This document shows, in pieces, positions 8,641-16,733 of a stretch of DNA of 64,000 nucleotides (the stretch's first letter is position 1; the number at the start of each line of letters is the position of its first letter). The position numbers and the translations under genes were made by a program. The notes below the pieces were generated by a model. It did not search any database, was not told the origin of the DNA, and saw only the letters and a program-made list of their open reading frames with translations. The stretch is from assembly GCA_013373125.1 (NCBI GenBank), contig JABXIK010000024.1, positions 26,392 through 90,391 of the forward strand, in the 5' to 3' direction. The stretch is from Gammaproteobacteria bacterium. GTDB taxonomy: Bacteria; Pseudomonadota; Gammaproteobacteria; Pseudomonadales; Oceanobacteraceae.

Positions 8641-10131
8641 ATGGCAACTAAAGAAATTGATGTGCTGCTAGTCGGTGGCGGTGTCATGAGTGCAACTCTT
8701 GGCACATTGTTAAATAAGCTAGACCCTACCTTACGTTTAACCATGGTAGAGCGTTTAGATCATGTGGCCCATGAAAGTACTGATGGCTGGAACAATGCCG
8801 GTACTGGTCACGCAGGTTACTGTGAATTGAACTACACCCCGCAAAACGCTGAGGGTGCAGTTGAGATTGATCGAGCGCTTACGATCAATGCGAATTTTGA
8901 GATCTCTCTGCAATTGTGGAGTGCATTGATTGGCAGCGGTGATTTACCTGCGCCTACTAATTTTATTAACACCACACCACATATCAGCTTTGTGTGGGGT
9001 GAAGAGAACGTGGCGTTCTTAAAAGAGCGCTGGGAAAAATTATCGGCTCATCATTTATTCCAAGACATGGAATACAGTGAAGACCACGAAACTCTACGTC
9101 AATGGATGCCATTGGTTATGAAAGGTCGTGGTGCTGATGAAAAAGTGGCGGCTACGCGTATTCCTTACGGTAGCGATGTGGACTTCGGTTCTTTGACGCG
9201 CAATCTAGTGTCGTCATTAGAGCAGCGCGAACAATTTGAATTGTTATTAAGCCACGAAGTGTCTGACTTAAAACAAAGTGCAGATGGTCGTTGGAGCGTG
9301 CGCTTAAAAGATCGTGCAAGCGGTGAAAACAAATCGTTTAAAGCGAAATTTGTATTCTTAGGTGCCGGTGGTGGCGCATTACCTTTGCTACAAAAATCTG
9401 GCATTCCAGAAAGCAAAGGCTACGGCGGCTTCCCTGTATCGGGTCAGTGGTTGGTGTGTCAGGACGAAGAGACCATCAAGTACCACCATGCCAAAGTTTA
9501 CGGTAAGGCGGCCATCGGTGCGCCCCCAATGTCCGTGCCGCATTTAGACACGCGCATTATTAACGGTAAACCTGCGTTGTTGTTTGGTCCTTACGCAGGC
9601 TTCACCACTAAGTTTTTGAAATCAGGTTCTAAATTGGATCTGTTGAAATCTGTTCGCGGTAATAACTTATTACCAATGATGGATGTGGGTGTGAACAACA
9701 TGGACTTAACCAAATATTTAATTGGTGAAGTTTTACAGTCACACGAAGACCGCATGAAAGCATTACGTGATTACTTCCCCCAAGCCACGTCTGGAAAATG
9801 GACATTGGCACAAGCGGGTCAACGCGTACAGATCATCAAAAAAGATGCAAAAGGTCGTGGCAAGTTAGAGTTTGGTACCGAATTGGTAGCAGCGAAAGAT
9901 GGCTCACTGGCTGCATTATTAGGCGCATCACCAGGTGCATCGGTTGCCGCGCAAGCCATGATTGAAGTGGTGGAACGTTGCATGGCAGACCGCTTAGAGG
10001 GGGACTGGAAGGCACGCTTGAAAGAGTGGGTACCTTCTTACGGTGAGTCCTTAGTGGAAAACGCTGAGTTACTCGGCCGTATTCGTCAAAGCACATTGAG
10101 CGTGCTTGGACTGAAAAAAGAATCAAAATAA
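8641..10131 (+). CDS. mqo: Malate:quinone oxidoreductase
   Basis: A 496-aa membrane-associated FAD enzyme that oxidises malate to oxaloacetate and passes electrons to the quinone pool, serving the TCA cycle and respiration. The FAD-binding start VLLVGGGVMSATLGTLL (about 8-24) and the phrases TDGWNNAGTGHAGYCELNY, GRGADEKVAATR and LLGASPGASVAAQAM are characteristic. Length is normal for the family. No strong Shine-Dalgarno is seen before the ATG. The pnt genes start 19 bp downstream on the same strand, so read-through from mqo into pnt is likely, linking malate oxidation with NAD(P)H balance. Confidence 0.96.
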   Translation: MATKEIDVLLVGGGVMSATLGTLLNKLDPTLRLTMVERLDHVAHESTDGWNNAGTGHAGYCELNYTPQNAEGAVEIDRALTINANFEISLQLWSALIGSGDLPAPTNFINTTPHISFVWGEENVAFLKERWEKLSAHHLFQDMEYSEDHETLRQWMPLVMKGRGADEKVAATRIPYGSDVDFGSLTRNLVSSLEQREQFELLLSHEVSDLKQSADGRWSVRLKDRASGENKSFKAKFVFLGAGGGALPLLQKSGIPESKGYGGFPVSGQWLVCQDEETIKYHHAKVYGKAAIGAPPMSVPHLDTRIINGKPALLFGPYAGFTTKFLKSGSKLDLLKSVRGNNLLPMMDVGVNNMDLTKYLIGEVLQSHEDRMKALRDYFPQATSGKWTLAQAGQRVQIIKKDAKGRGKLEFGTELVAAKDGSLAALLGASPGASVAAQAMIEVVERCMADRLEGDWKARLKEWVPSYGESLVENAELLGRIRQSTLSVLGLKKESK

Positions 10132-10150
10132 TCCAACAGGAGTTTTAACT

Positions 10151-11287
10151 ATGTTGATTGGTGTACCTAAGGAAATTTATCCTGGGGAAAACCGAGTCGC
10201 GCTGATTCCATCAGGAGTCGAAGCATTAATCGCGGCTGGTTTCGAAGTAGTTGTACAAGAAAATGCGGGCGACAAAGCTCACTTCAGCGACGATGAATAT
10301 CGTAACTGTGGTGCCAGCATTGCTCCGACTGCTGAATCTTTGTACGGCCAAGTTGATATCGTATTAAAAGTACGTCAACCCTTGGATGAAGAAGTGCCCC
10401 TATTGAAAGAAGGCAGCACGCTAATCTGTATGTTGGACGCATGGTTCAACCTACCATTGGTGCAACAATTAGCCGAACGTAAAGTTCGCTCGTTTGCTCT
10501 TGAATTCATTCCTCGTACCACTCGTGCACAAAGCATGGACGTACTGAGCTCCATGGGTGCCATCAGTGGTTATCGTTCTGTTCTCGCTGGCGCGATGGAA
10601 TTACCACAGTACTTCCCAATGTTGATGACAGCGGCAGGTACCATTCACCCTGCACGTGTTTTCATCATCGGTGCCGGTGTGGCAGGTCTTATGGCTATCT
10701 CTACTGCACGCCGTTTGGGTGCTGTGGTTGAAGCGTACGACACCCGTGTTGAAGTACGTGAACAAGTAGAATCTCTAGGCGCGAAATTTGTGGAATTCGA
10801 TTTACCACAAGAAGAAGGCGGCTCAACCGGTGGTTATGCCACTGAGAAATCTGAAGAGTTCTACCGTAAGCAGCGTGAACAAATGCAAGCGAAAGTAGCG
10901 CAAGCGGACCTTGTGATCACGACGGCTGCGATCCCTGGCAAAATGTCTCCACGTTTGATCACCAAAGACATGTTGCACTACATGAAGAAAGGCTCTGTTA
11001 TCGTTGACCTTGCTGCCGAGCGTGGTGGTAACGTTGAAGGTACCGTTGCTGGTCATAAAGAATACATCGATGGCGTAACCATTATTGGTTATACCGACCA
11101 CCCAGGTCGTGTACCGGTTCACGCGTCTCAGTTGTTGACCAAAAACATCACCACTTTCCTATTGAACATGGCAGGCGAAGGTCAGCTAAACATCAATATG
11201 GAAGATGACATTGTTGCGGCCACTTTAGTTACTGAAGATGGCGAAGTGAAACACGAAGGCTTGAAAGCCAAGATCGAACAGGAGTAA
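10151..11287 (+). CDS. pntAA: NAD(P) transhydrogenase subunit alpha 1
   Basis: A 378-aa soluble NAD(H)-binding part (domain I) of proton-translocating transhydrogenase. The alanine dehydrogenase/PNT N-terminal domain starts MLIGVPKEIYPGENRVALIP. The nucleotide-binding motif IIGAGVAGLMAIST lies at about 173-186, and the substrate-contacting phrase TDHPGRVPVHAS is near 318-329. A clear ribosome binding site (CAGGAG) precedes the ATG. The alpha subunit is split, as in Rhodospirillum rubrum: the membrane part is the next gene, only 5 bp away. Confidence 0.95.
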   Translation: MLIGVPKEIYPGENRVALIPSGVEALIAAGFEVVVQENAGDKAHFSDDEYRNCGASIAPTAESLYGQVDIVLKVRQPLDEEVPLLKEGSTLICMLDAWFNLPLVQQLAERKVRSFALEFIPRTTRAQSMDVLSSMGAISGYRSVLAGAMELPQYFPMLMTAAGTIHPARVFIIGAGVAGLMAISTARRLGAVVEAYDTRVEVREQVESLGAKFVEFDLPQEEGGSTGGYATEKSEEFYRKQREQMQAKVAQADLVITTAAIPGKMSPRLITKDMLHYMKKGSVIVDLAAERGGNVEGTVAGHKEYIDGVTIIGYTDHPGRVPVHASQLLTKNITTFLLNMAGEGQLNINMEDDIVAATLVTEDGEVKHEGLKAKIEQE

Positions 11288-11292
11288 TACTG

Positions 11293-11577
11293 ATGGAAAT
11301 GTTCATCATGTCTCTAACCATTTTCGTATTGGCGATCTTCGTTGGTGTGGAAGTGATTAACAAAGTTCCACCAACACTGCATACCCCATTAATGAGCGGC
11401 ACCAACGCCATCTCAGGTATCGTAGTTGTGGGTGCCATCATCAGCTCTGGCGGATCAGAGCACACCACCGTACTGTCAACTGTACTGGGTGTTGCCGCTA
11501 TTGCTCTAGCGACCATCAACATTGTGGCCGGTTTTATGGTAACCGACCGCATGCTGAATATGTTCAAACGTAAATAA
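11293..11577 (+). CDS. pntAB: NAD(P) transhydrogenase subunit alpha 2
   Basis: A 94-aa integral membrane subunit with three hydrophobic segments (about 3-22, 36-56, 60-82). It corresponds to the membrane part at the C-terminus of fused PntA proteins. The PPTLHTPLMSGTNAISG motif at about 27-43 is strongly conserved in the family. It lies between pntAA and pntB and forms the proton channel together with PntB. Confidence 0.94.
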   Translation: MEMFIMSLTIFVLAIFVGVEVINKVPPTLHTPLMSGTNAISGIVVVGAIISSGGSEHTTVLSTVLGVAAIALATINIVAGFMVTDRMLNMFKRK

Positions 11578-11591
11578 GGTAGCGAAAGATA

Positions 11592-13001
11592 ATGGAAGTT
11601 TTAATTAATTTAGGTTACCTCGTTGCTGCCGTACTTTTCATCCTCGGCATCAAAGGTATGACATCTCCAAAGACGGCGGTTCGCGGTAACCAAATGTCGT
11701 CTATCGGTATGTTGCTTGCCGTCATCGCAGCATTGGTTGATCACAACGTAGTTAGTTTTGAATACATCGTCATCGGCGTATTAATCGGTGGTTCTATCGG
11801 TGCATTCATGGCGAAGAAAGTGGCCATGACCGACATGCCAGAAATGGTTGCGACCCTAAACGGTATCGGTGGTGGTGCATCTTTGTTAGTAGCAGCGGCT
11901 AACTACTTAGAAAGCCAAAAGCTGGCGGAAATGGGTAAGTTCGCAGTTTCTTACGATTGGTCTATCGCGGTTATCCTTTCGATTCTAATCGGTGCGGTTA
12001 CTCTAACTGGTTCGTTCGTTGCGGTTGGTAAATTAAAAGGCAAGATTGGCGATTCAAATAAAGTAAAACTTTATAAGTGGATCGTAAAACTTTGCTTCGT
12101 AACCTTGATCGCAGGTGCGGGTTACTTCGCAGTAGAAAGCCAATTGAACTCTGATTACCTAATCCTAGGTTTGATCGTTGTATGTTTGATTCTTGGTGTG
12201 TGCTTGGTTATGCCAATCGGCGGCGCTGACATGCCAGTTGTGGTTTCTTTGTTGAACTCTTACTCGGGTCTAGCGGGTGCTGCCGCTGGTTTCGTACTAG
12301 GCAACAACGGTTTGATCATCACAGGTTCGCTTGTTGGTGCTTCTGGTATCATCCTAACCAGCATCATGTGTAAAGCGATGAACCGCTCTCTAACCAACGT
12401 ATTGTTCGGTGGTTCTATGGCAGCAACGGCTGGCGTGAGTAAATCTGAAAACGATGCGTTCTACGACGGTAAAGTGAAATATTCCAGCGCTGACGAATTA
12501 GCTATGTTGCTAGAAAGCGCTCAAAAAGTGGTATTCGTTCCTGGTTACGGTCTAGCCGTTGCACAAGCACAGCACGCCACTCGCGAGCTAGCTAACATGC
12601 TTGAATCAAACGGTACTGAAGTGAAATATGCGATTCACCCAGTAGCGGGTCGTATGCCTGGTCACATGAACGTACTATTGGCGGAGGCTGAGGTACCGTA
12701 TGATCAACTTGTTGAAATGGATACCATCAACCCTGAGTTCTCTCAAACTGACGTTGCTATCGTTCTTGGTGCGAACGACGTTGTGAACCCAGCGGCTTCG
12801 AAAGATCCAGCATCGCCAATCTTTGGTATGCCAATTCTTGACGTACACAACGCCAAAACCGTTGTTGTGGTTAAGCGTGGTCTATCGCCAGGTTTCGCAG
12901 GTATTCCAAACGAGTTGTTCATCCGTGAAAACTCTTTGATGGTACCAGGTGATGCGAAGAAAGTGCTGCAAGACACCATTGGTGCATTGAAAGATCTTTA
13001 A
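11592..13001 (+). CDS. pntB: NAD(P) transhydrogenase subunit beta
   Basis: A 469-aa protein with an N-terminal membrane domain of roughly nine helices (1-280) and a C-terminal NADP(H)-binding domain (about 290-469). The latter shows VVFVPGYGLAVAQAQH, HPVAGRMPGHMNVLLAEA and VVVVKRGLSPGFAGI. It completes the H+-driven transhydrogenase that makes NADPH from NADH. It starts 14 bp after pntAB and is closed by a strong terminator. Confidence 0.96.
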   Translation: MEVLINLGYLVAAVLFILGIKGMTSPKTAVRGNQMSSIGMLLAVIAALVDHNVVSFEYIVIGVLIGGSIGAFMAKKVAMTDMPEMVATLNGIGGGASLLVAAANYLESQKLAEMGKFAVSYDWSIAVILSILIGAVTLTGSFVAVGKLKGKIGDSNKVKLYKWIVKLCFVTLIAGAGYFAVESQLNSDYLILGLIVVCLILGVCLVMPIGGADMPVVVSLLNSYSGLAGAAAGFVLGNNGLIITGSLVGASGIILTSIMCKAMNRSLTNVLFGGSMAATAGVSKSENDAFYDGKVKYSSADELAMLLESAQKVVFVPGYGLAVAQAQHATRELANMLESNGTEVKYAIHPVAGRMPGHMNVLLAEAEVPYDQLVEMDTINPEFSQTDVAIVLGANDVVNPAASKDPASPIFGMPILDVHNAKTVVVVKRGLSPGFAGIPNELFIRENSLMVPGDAKKVLQDTIGALKDL

Positions 13002-13023
13002 TTAGATTTGCATTAGCACAATA

Positions 13024-13051
13024 AAAAAGCCCCGACTTGTCGGGGCTTTTT
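13024..13051. terminator. Strong intrinsic terminator after pntB
   Basis: A 13-bp stem (AAAAAGCCCCGAC / GTCGGGGCTTTTT) with a 2-nt TT loop and flanking A/T runs. It lies between convergent pntB and the minus-strand binding-protein gene and can work both ways. Confidence 0.92.
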
Positions 13052-13076
13052 TATGTCTGTTATTTTCTAAAATAAC

Positions 13077-13844
13077 TTACTCAGTAGAAATACCATATTG
13101 TTTTAAAATCTCAGCCACCTTGCCTTGGGTTTTAATCTTGGTGAAACCAATATCAAATTGCTCGGCTAAAAAGAGTGAGCGCCTTAAGAATCGAGGTGAC
13201 AGAGCAAGATAGCCGTAACTTTTAGAATCCAAACAACCAGCCTGTTGCAACGTGCCGTTAATTTCATTGGTATTTAACATGTAATCAATCAAACGCGTGT
13301 CATCTAAGATGGCATCAATGCGATTGTTTTTTAGCATTTGATACATGCGGTTGGGAACATCATCCCCTTTAAGTAAGTGCACTTGCGTGCCTTTATTCTC
13401 GTTTATGTATTCATCCATCTTAGGGCTGTAGGCATAGCCCGAAGTGGCCGCAAAGCGCACATCGTTTAATGAGTTCATGTCTGAAAATTGCCAATCTGAT
13501 TGAGCTGTGTAAAAACAATATTGCGTGGTGGAGATAGAGTGAGTAGGGAATATAAAATCTGGCGCTTCCTCTTTAAAGGTAGGTGCCACACCATCCAACC
13601 TGCCAGTTTTCACATCATTTAAAGCACGGTCATAAGGCTCGTTTGTATATACGACTTTAATGTCCACAGCCGCGTATGCCGCAATGGCAATATCAATAGC
13701 AAAGCCTTTTAACGCTTGATCTGCAGGGCAAGCATATGGGCACCAGTAATCGGGTGCGGTGATGTGCACTTGTTTGTTGTCTTCTGCGAACGCAGTTGGC
13801 ATGAGCAGGGTAGTAGCAAGAGCAGCAGCTGAATAATATTTCAC
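13077..13844 (-). CDS. Orphan periplasmic solute-binding protein
   Basis: A 255-aa protein of extracellular solute-binding family 3 (amino-acid binding type). A signal peptide spans residues 1-20 (cleavage near AFA-ED). The fold is suggested by the two lobes YWCPYACPADQALKGFAIDIA (about 32-52) and DVRFAATSGYAY, and by the hinge-like NNRIDAILDDTRLI. No permease or ATPase gene is adjacent, so it may act as a sensor or serve a transporter encoded elsewhere. The ligand is unknown. A distant relative lies at 62273-63031. Confidence 0.75.
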   Translation of the reverse strand: MKYYSAAALATTLLMPTAFAEDNKQVHITAPDYWCPYACPADQALKGFAIDIAIAAYAAVDIKVVYTNEPYDRALNDVKTGRLDGVAPTFKEEAPDFIFPTHSISTTQYCFYTAQSDWQFSDMNSLNDVRFAATSGYAYSPKMDEYINENKGTQVHLLKGDDVPNRMYQMLKNNRIDAILDDTRLIDYMLNTNEINGTLQQAGCLDSKSYGYLALSPRFLRRSLFLAEQFDIGFTKIKTQGKVAEILKQYGISTE

Positions 13845-13963
13845 GGTAATAATGCAGTCATAAATGTTTTTTAAGTATAGCTTAGTTAATGGCTTGGCAG
13901 TTAATGCAGTGAGTGAATGCGATTAATAGCGTTTTTGCGTTAGTCGATGTGTTTATAACTTCC

Positions 13964-14626
13964 TTAAAAGAGTGACATATTTCTATTATTATTTATGTGT
14001 ATAGGCTTGGTTTTATTACGAACATTCCCAATTGAGTTGTCGATCATTTGATAATGAACGGGAATATCGAGTTTTGTTTCAAATAAATGCCTAAGCTCGT
14101 TACTGGGAGTTTTCACATCTAGCCATTGTTTTGCTTGTTCAACTCTTAACATAACGGGCATGCGCTTATGAATACTTGCCAGTTGCTCACTGGCTTGTGT
14201 GGTGATCATGGCGCAAGAGGTGATTTTGCCGTTCCATTCATCCCAGATACCGGCAAATAGTAACGGCTCGTTCGCATAAATTTCATAGGCCTGTTTTTGG
14301 CCACTCTCACTTTGCCATTCAATATAACTGCTTGCCGGTATTAAGCAGCGTTTGTGTCGAAAGGGGTCTCGAAATGCACGGCTGGTTTCTAAGGTTTCTG
14401 CACGGGCATTAAACATGGCGTATTGGCTACTGGGCCCATCTGACCAATTGGGCACTAGCCACCATCTGGCTTCTATTAACTGAGGTTTTTCACTTGTTTG
14501 ACGAATGATGGAGACTTGCTCGGTAGGCGCTAGGTTGTAGCGCGTAGCGCCTGTTACCTCCACGCCAAATTCATCAAATAAGCTCACCATGCCTTCGCTT
14601 ATAACGTAATTGAATCGACCGCACAT
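13964..14626 (-). CDS. yedK: SRAP-domain protein (YedK/HMCES)
   Basis: A 220-aa SRAP protein, which crosslinks to abasic sites in single-stranded DNA and so protects them. The start at 14626 puts the catalytic cysteine at position 2 (MCGRFNYV), as the mechanism requires after Met removal. Other family positions are present: the Asn of YNLAPTE (37-43), the Glu of SSYIEW and the His of SIHKRMPVML. An upstream in-frame extension to 14644 would spoil Cys2 and is rejected. It is divergent from umuDC with only 59 bp between the starts and a LexA box in the middle, so it is probably SOS-induced. Confidence 0.92.
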   Translation of the reverse strand: MCGRFNYVISEGMVSLFDEFGVEVTGATRYNLAPTEQVSIIRQTSEKPQLIEARWWLVPNWSDGPSSQYAMFNARAETLETSRAFRDPFRHKRCLIPASSYIEWQSESGQKQAYEIYANEPLLFAGIWDEWNGKITSCAMITTQASEQLASIHKRMPVMLRVEQAKQWLDVKTPSNELRHLFETKLDIPVHYQMIDNSIGNVRNKTKPIHINNNRNMSLF

Positions 14627-14654
14627 TGATCTTCTGCCTGTCATGGTTTAAATT

Positions 14655-14674
14655 TACTGTATATTTATACAGTA
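14655..14674. promoter_or_regulatory. LexA (SOS) box shared by yedK and umuDC
   Basis: TACTGTATATTTATACAGTA contains CTGT-N8-ACAG, an exact match to the gammaproteobacterial LexA half-sites with an AT-rich centre. It is 28 bp before yedK and 11 bp before the umuD start codon. Confidence 0.9.
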
Positions 14675-14685
14675 GTAAATTCATC

Positions 14686-15087
14686 ATGAAAATACCCATT
14701 TACCCCCAATTTGTCTCTGCTGGTGGCTTCGAAAGTCCCGCAGATGACTATTTGGAAGATACTCTCAGTTTAGATGAGTTATTAATTCAACATCCTGCCG
14801 CTACGTATATGGTGTGGGCAAAGGGTCATTGCCAAGAGGCCATAGGCATATTTGATGGTGATTTGTTGCTGGTGGATCGCGCGCTGAGGCCCCGTCATGG
14901 CGACGTGGTGGTGGCGTTATTAGACGGGGAGTTAACCTGCAAAGTATTAGATCTGAAGCAAAACCGCTTGCTGGCCACTAGCCCCAATCAAATGGCGATT
15001 GAGATACCGGATGAATTGGATGTGTGTATTGAAGGGGTGATCCCATTTTCCATTCGTGCCCATAGGGGTTGGCCGTGTTTGCTCTAG
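14686..15087 (+). CDS. umuD: UmuD-like protein with Cys for catalytic Ser
   Basis: A 133-aa UmuD homologue, the DNA polymerase V accessory subunit normally activated by RecA-stimulated self-cleavage. The cleavage site region [14 protein letters not shown] keeps an Ala-Gly bond at 12-13. The nucleophile position, Ser in the usual GDSM motif, is Cys49 here ([11 protein letters not shown]). The general-base lysine is kept as Lys86 (ELTCKVL), with the same 37-residue spacing as Ser60-Lys97 of E. coli UmuD. ATG at 14686 follows the LexA box; the extension to 14626 would read through the box and is rejected. The stop overlaps umuC. Confidence 0.88.
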   Translation: MKIPIYPQFVSAGGFESPADDYLEDTLSLDELLIQHPAATYMVWAKGHCQEAIGIFDGDLLLVDRALRPRHGDVVVALLDGELTCKVLDLKQNRLLATSPNQMAIEIPDELDVCIEGVIPFSIRAHRGWPCLL

Positions 15088-16334
15088 TGGATTGCAATTC
15101 CTGCTATGCAAGTTGCGAGCAAATTTTTCGTCCAGAACTCAGGGGTAAGCCCGTTGTGGTGTTATCTAACAATGATGGTTTTGTGGTAGCTAGGAGCAAA
15201 GAAGCCAAAGCGTTGGGTATCGCAGATTTGAAACCCTTTCATGAAGTGGAAGAAATTCTTAAACAAAATAATGTGGCGATCTTTAGCTCGAATTATCCGC
15301 TATACGGAGACATCAGTCAGCGAGTAATGCACACCTTAAGTGGGTTTTCGCCCCATGTGGAAGTGTATTCAATTGATGAAATGTTTTTGTCGTTTCATGG
15401 TATGAAACACTTTGATTTGAACAGCATAGGGCAAACCATTAAACAAACCCTGTGGCGTGACATTCGAATGCCAGTGGGCGTGGGGATTGCTCCAACCAAA
15501 ACCTTATCGAAGCTAGCAAACCGAGCGGCTAAAAATATCGCAAAGCTCAAGGGAGTGTGTGTGATGGACACACCTGAAAAATGGCAATGGATGCAAAAGC
15601 GCACACCGGTGAATAACGTATGGGGAATTGGCAATCGCCTTGCGGCGCATTTGAAGGAATTTGAAATATACACGGCTTATGATTTAGCCACAGCCAATGC
15701 TAAAACATTAAGACGCCGCTTAAGTATTAATGTGGAAAGGCTGATTACAGAGTTAAACGGCATCGCTTGCTTTGAGTTGGAAGAAATACCACAGCCTAAA
15801 AAGCAAATTTATTGTACGCGCTCATTTGGCGAAAAACTGACGGAACTGGAACCCATACAGCAAGCCATTGCGGTTTATGCTGGTAGAGCCGCGCAAAAGT
15901 TACGTATGCAAAATAGTTTTACTCCGGCCATTCACGTGTTTTTGCATACCTCTCCATGGCAGCCTAATTATTATTCCAATAGCATGACGGTTAAATTGTT
16001 ATATCCCACTAATGATACTCGTATGATTTCTCATTATGCGCAAAGCGCCATCAAAAAAATGTATCGAGAAGGCTGTCGCTTCATGAAAGCCGGAGTGGGT
16101 TTGTTAGATATACAGGATCGGCACTTTTATCAGTACGACATGTTTTCACAAGGGCAAACTACGCACAGTGATGTACTGATGATGTTGTTGGATAAAACCA
16201 ATGCAAGATGGGGGAGGAACACTGTATTTTTCGGTGCTGAAGGCATTCATAAAAAATGGGCCATGCGACAAAATTTTACATCACCCGCGTACACGACCAG
16301 TTGGGTCTCATTGCCAAACGTAAGATGTGTTTAG
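15075..16334 (+). CDS. umuC: DNA polymerase V catalytic subunit
   Basis: A 419-aa Y-family polymerase for translesion synthesis. It begins [18 protein letters not shown] from a GTG, with Asp6 as a metal ligand and Tyr11 at the steric-gate position; the usual preceding Phe is Cys10. The fingers segment [21 protein letters not shown] and the catalytic YSIDEMF are present. Helix-hairpin-helix, little-finger and C-terminal DUF4113-like ([13 protein letters not shown]) regions follow, so it looks full length. The GTG at 15075 has AGGGG upstream and overlaps umuD by 13 bp. It is co-expressed with umuD from the SOS promoter. Confidence 0.93.
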   Translation: MFALVDCNSCYASCEQIFRPELRGKPVVVLSNNDGFVVARSKEAKALGIADLKPFHEVEEILKQNNVAIFSSNYPLYGDISQRVMHTLSGFSPHVEVYSIDEMFLSFHGMKHFDLNSIGQTIKQTLWRDIRMPVGVGIAPTKTLSKLANRAAKNIAKLKGVCVMDTPEKWQWMQKRTPVNNVWGIGNRLAAHLKEFEIYTAYDLATANAKTLRRRLSINVERLITELNGIACFELEEIPQPKKQIYCTRSFGEKLTELEPIQQAIAVYAGRAAQKLRMQNSFTPAIHVFLHTSPWQPNYYSNSMTVKLLYPTNDTRMISHYAQSAIKKMYREGCRFMKAGVGLLDIQDRHFYQYDMFSQGQTTHSDVLMMLLDKTNARWGRNTVFFGAEGIHKKWAMRQNFTSPAYTTSWVSLPNVRCV

Positions 16335-16341
16335 ATGTGAG

Positions 16342-16405
16342 GTCGGATCACAATAGAACCTATCACTTAGTCACGAAATAGAAGTGCTGTTTTAACAAGA
16401 GAGTT
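16342..16405 (-). pseudogene. Highly decayed tRNA-Arg-like remnant
   Basis: The stretch shares CTTAGTCAC, AAA and GCTGTTTTA with the remnant at 16409-16470, 72 bp further on. It also shares a short GAACCT near the position of the T-arm. Only the anticodon and D-arm part is recognisable, so this is the older or more damaged copy. It cannot fold as a tRNA. Confidence 0.4.
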
Positions 16406-16408
16406 GAG

Positions 16409-16470
16409 TGGTTTCCTGTCAGGACTCGAACTTGCCGCTTAGTCACTAAAGGGCAGTTTTATAAAGAGAA
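16409..16470 (-). pseudogene. Decayed tRNA-Arg copy
   Basis: On the plus strand it reads TGGT-TTCC-TGT-CAGGACTCGAAC, then CCGCTTAG, then GGGCAGTTTTAT. These are the T-arm, anticodon-stem and D-arm blocks of the intact tRNA-Arg gene at 16476-16551, in the same order and strand. Parts of the variable region and the D-arm/acceptor are missing, and the anticodon loop is changed to GTCACTAAA. It lies 5 bp from the 3' end of the real gene, so it is a tandem duplicate that has degenerated. Confidence 0.65.
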
Positions 16471-16475
16471 TGGAG

Positions 16476-16551
16476 TGGTCTCCCCACCAGGACTCGAACC
16501 TGGAGCAGCCGCTTAGGAGGCGGCAGTTTTATCCTGTTAAACTATGGGGAG
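16476..16551 (-). tRNA. tRNA-Arg (anticodon CCT)
   Basis: A 76-nt cloverleaf read on the minus strand. The acceptor CTCCCCA pairs with TGGGGAG, followed by discriminator A and an encoded CCA. The anticodon arm is GCCGC-CTCCTAA-GCGGC with CCT at positions 34-36, which reads AGG. The T-arm is CCAGG-TTCGAGT-CCTGG. T8 and the GG of the D-loop are present. Confidence 0.96.
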
Positions 16552-16560
16552 AACACGGGC

Positions 16561-16588
16561 ATTTTACCTTTCACTCAAAAAAACTCAA
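16561..16588 (-). promoter_or_regulatory. sigma70-type promoter of tRNA-Arg
   Basis: On the minus strand TTGAGT (16588-16583) and TAAAAT (16566-16561) are separated by 16 bp. The -10 ends 9 bp before the mature tRNA 5' end. Confidence 0.6.
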
Positions 16589-16733
16589 TAAACTCATACA
16601 CTTAATTCCTCTTTACGAGCACTTATCTAGTCACTGTCTTTTGAACTAGATCTTGAGTATTGAGTCTGACAGGACTAAGGTAAACGCAGAAATAAAGCAG
16701 CTCGTAGAAGCTGTGATGAGAGAGATGAGGATT

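Noticed and set aside
16342..16551. tRNA-Arg relics as an attachment site of an integrated element
   Set aside because: No integrase or phage gene is near, and the relics contain more than the tRNA 3' end, at a regular period, which fits tandem duplication better.
16653..16733. N-terminal extension of arsS from TTG at 16653
   Set aside because: There is no ribosome binding site for the TTG, whereas GAGG precedes the ATG at 16734, where family-like sequence begins.
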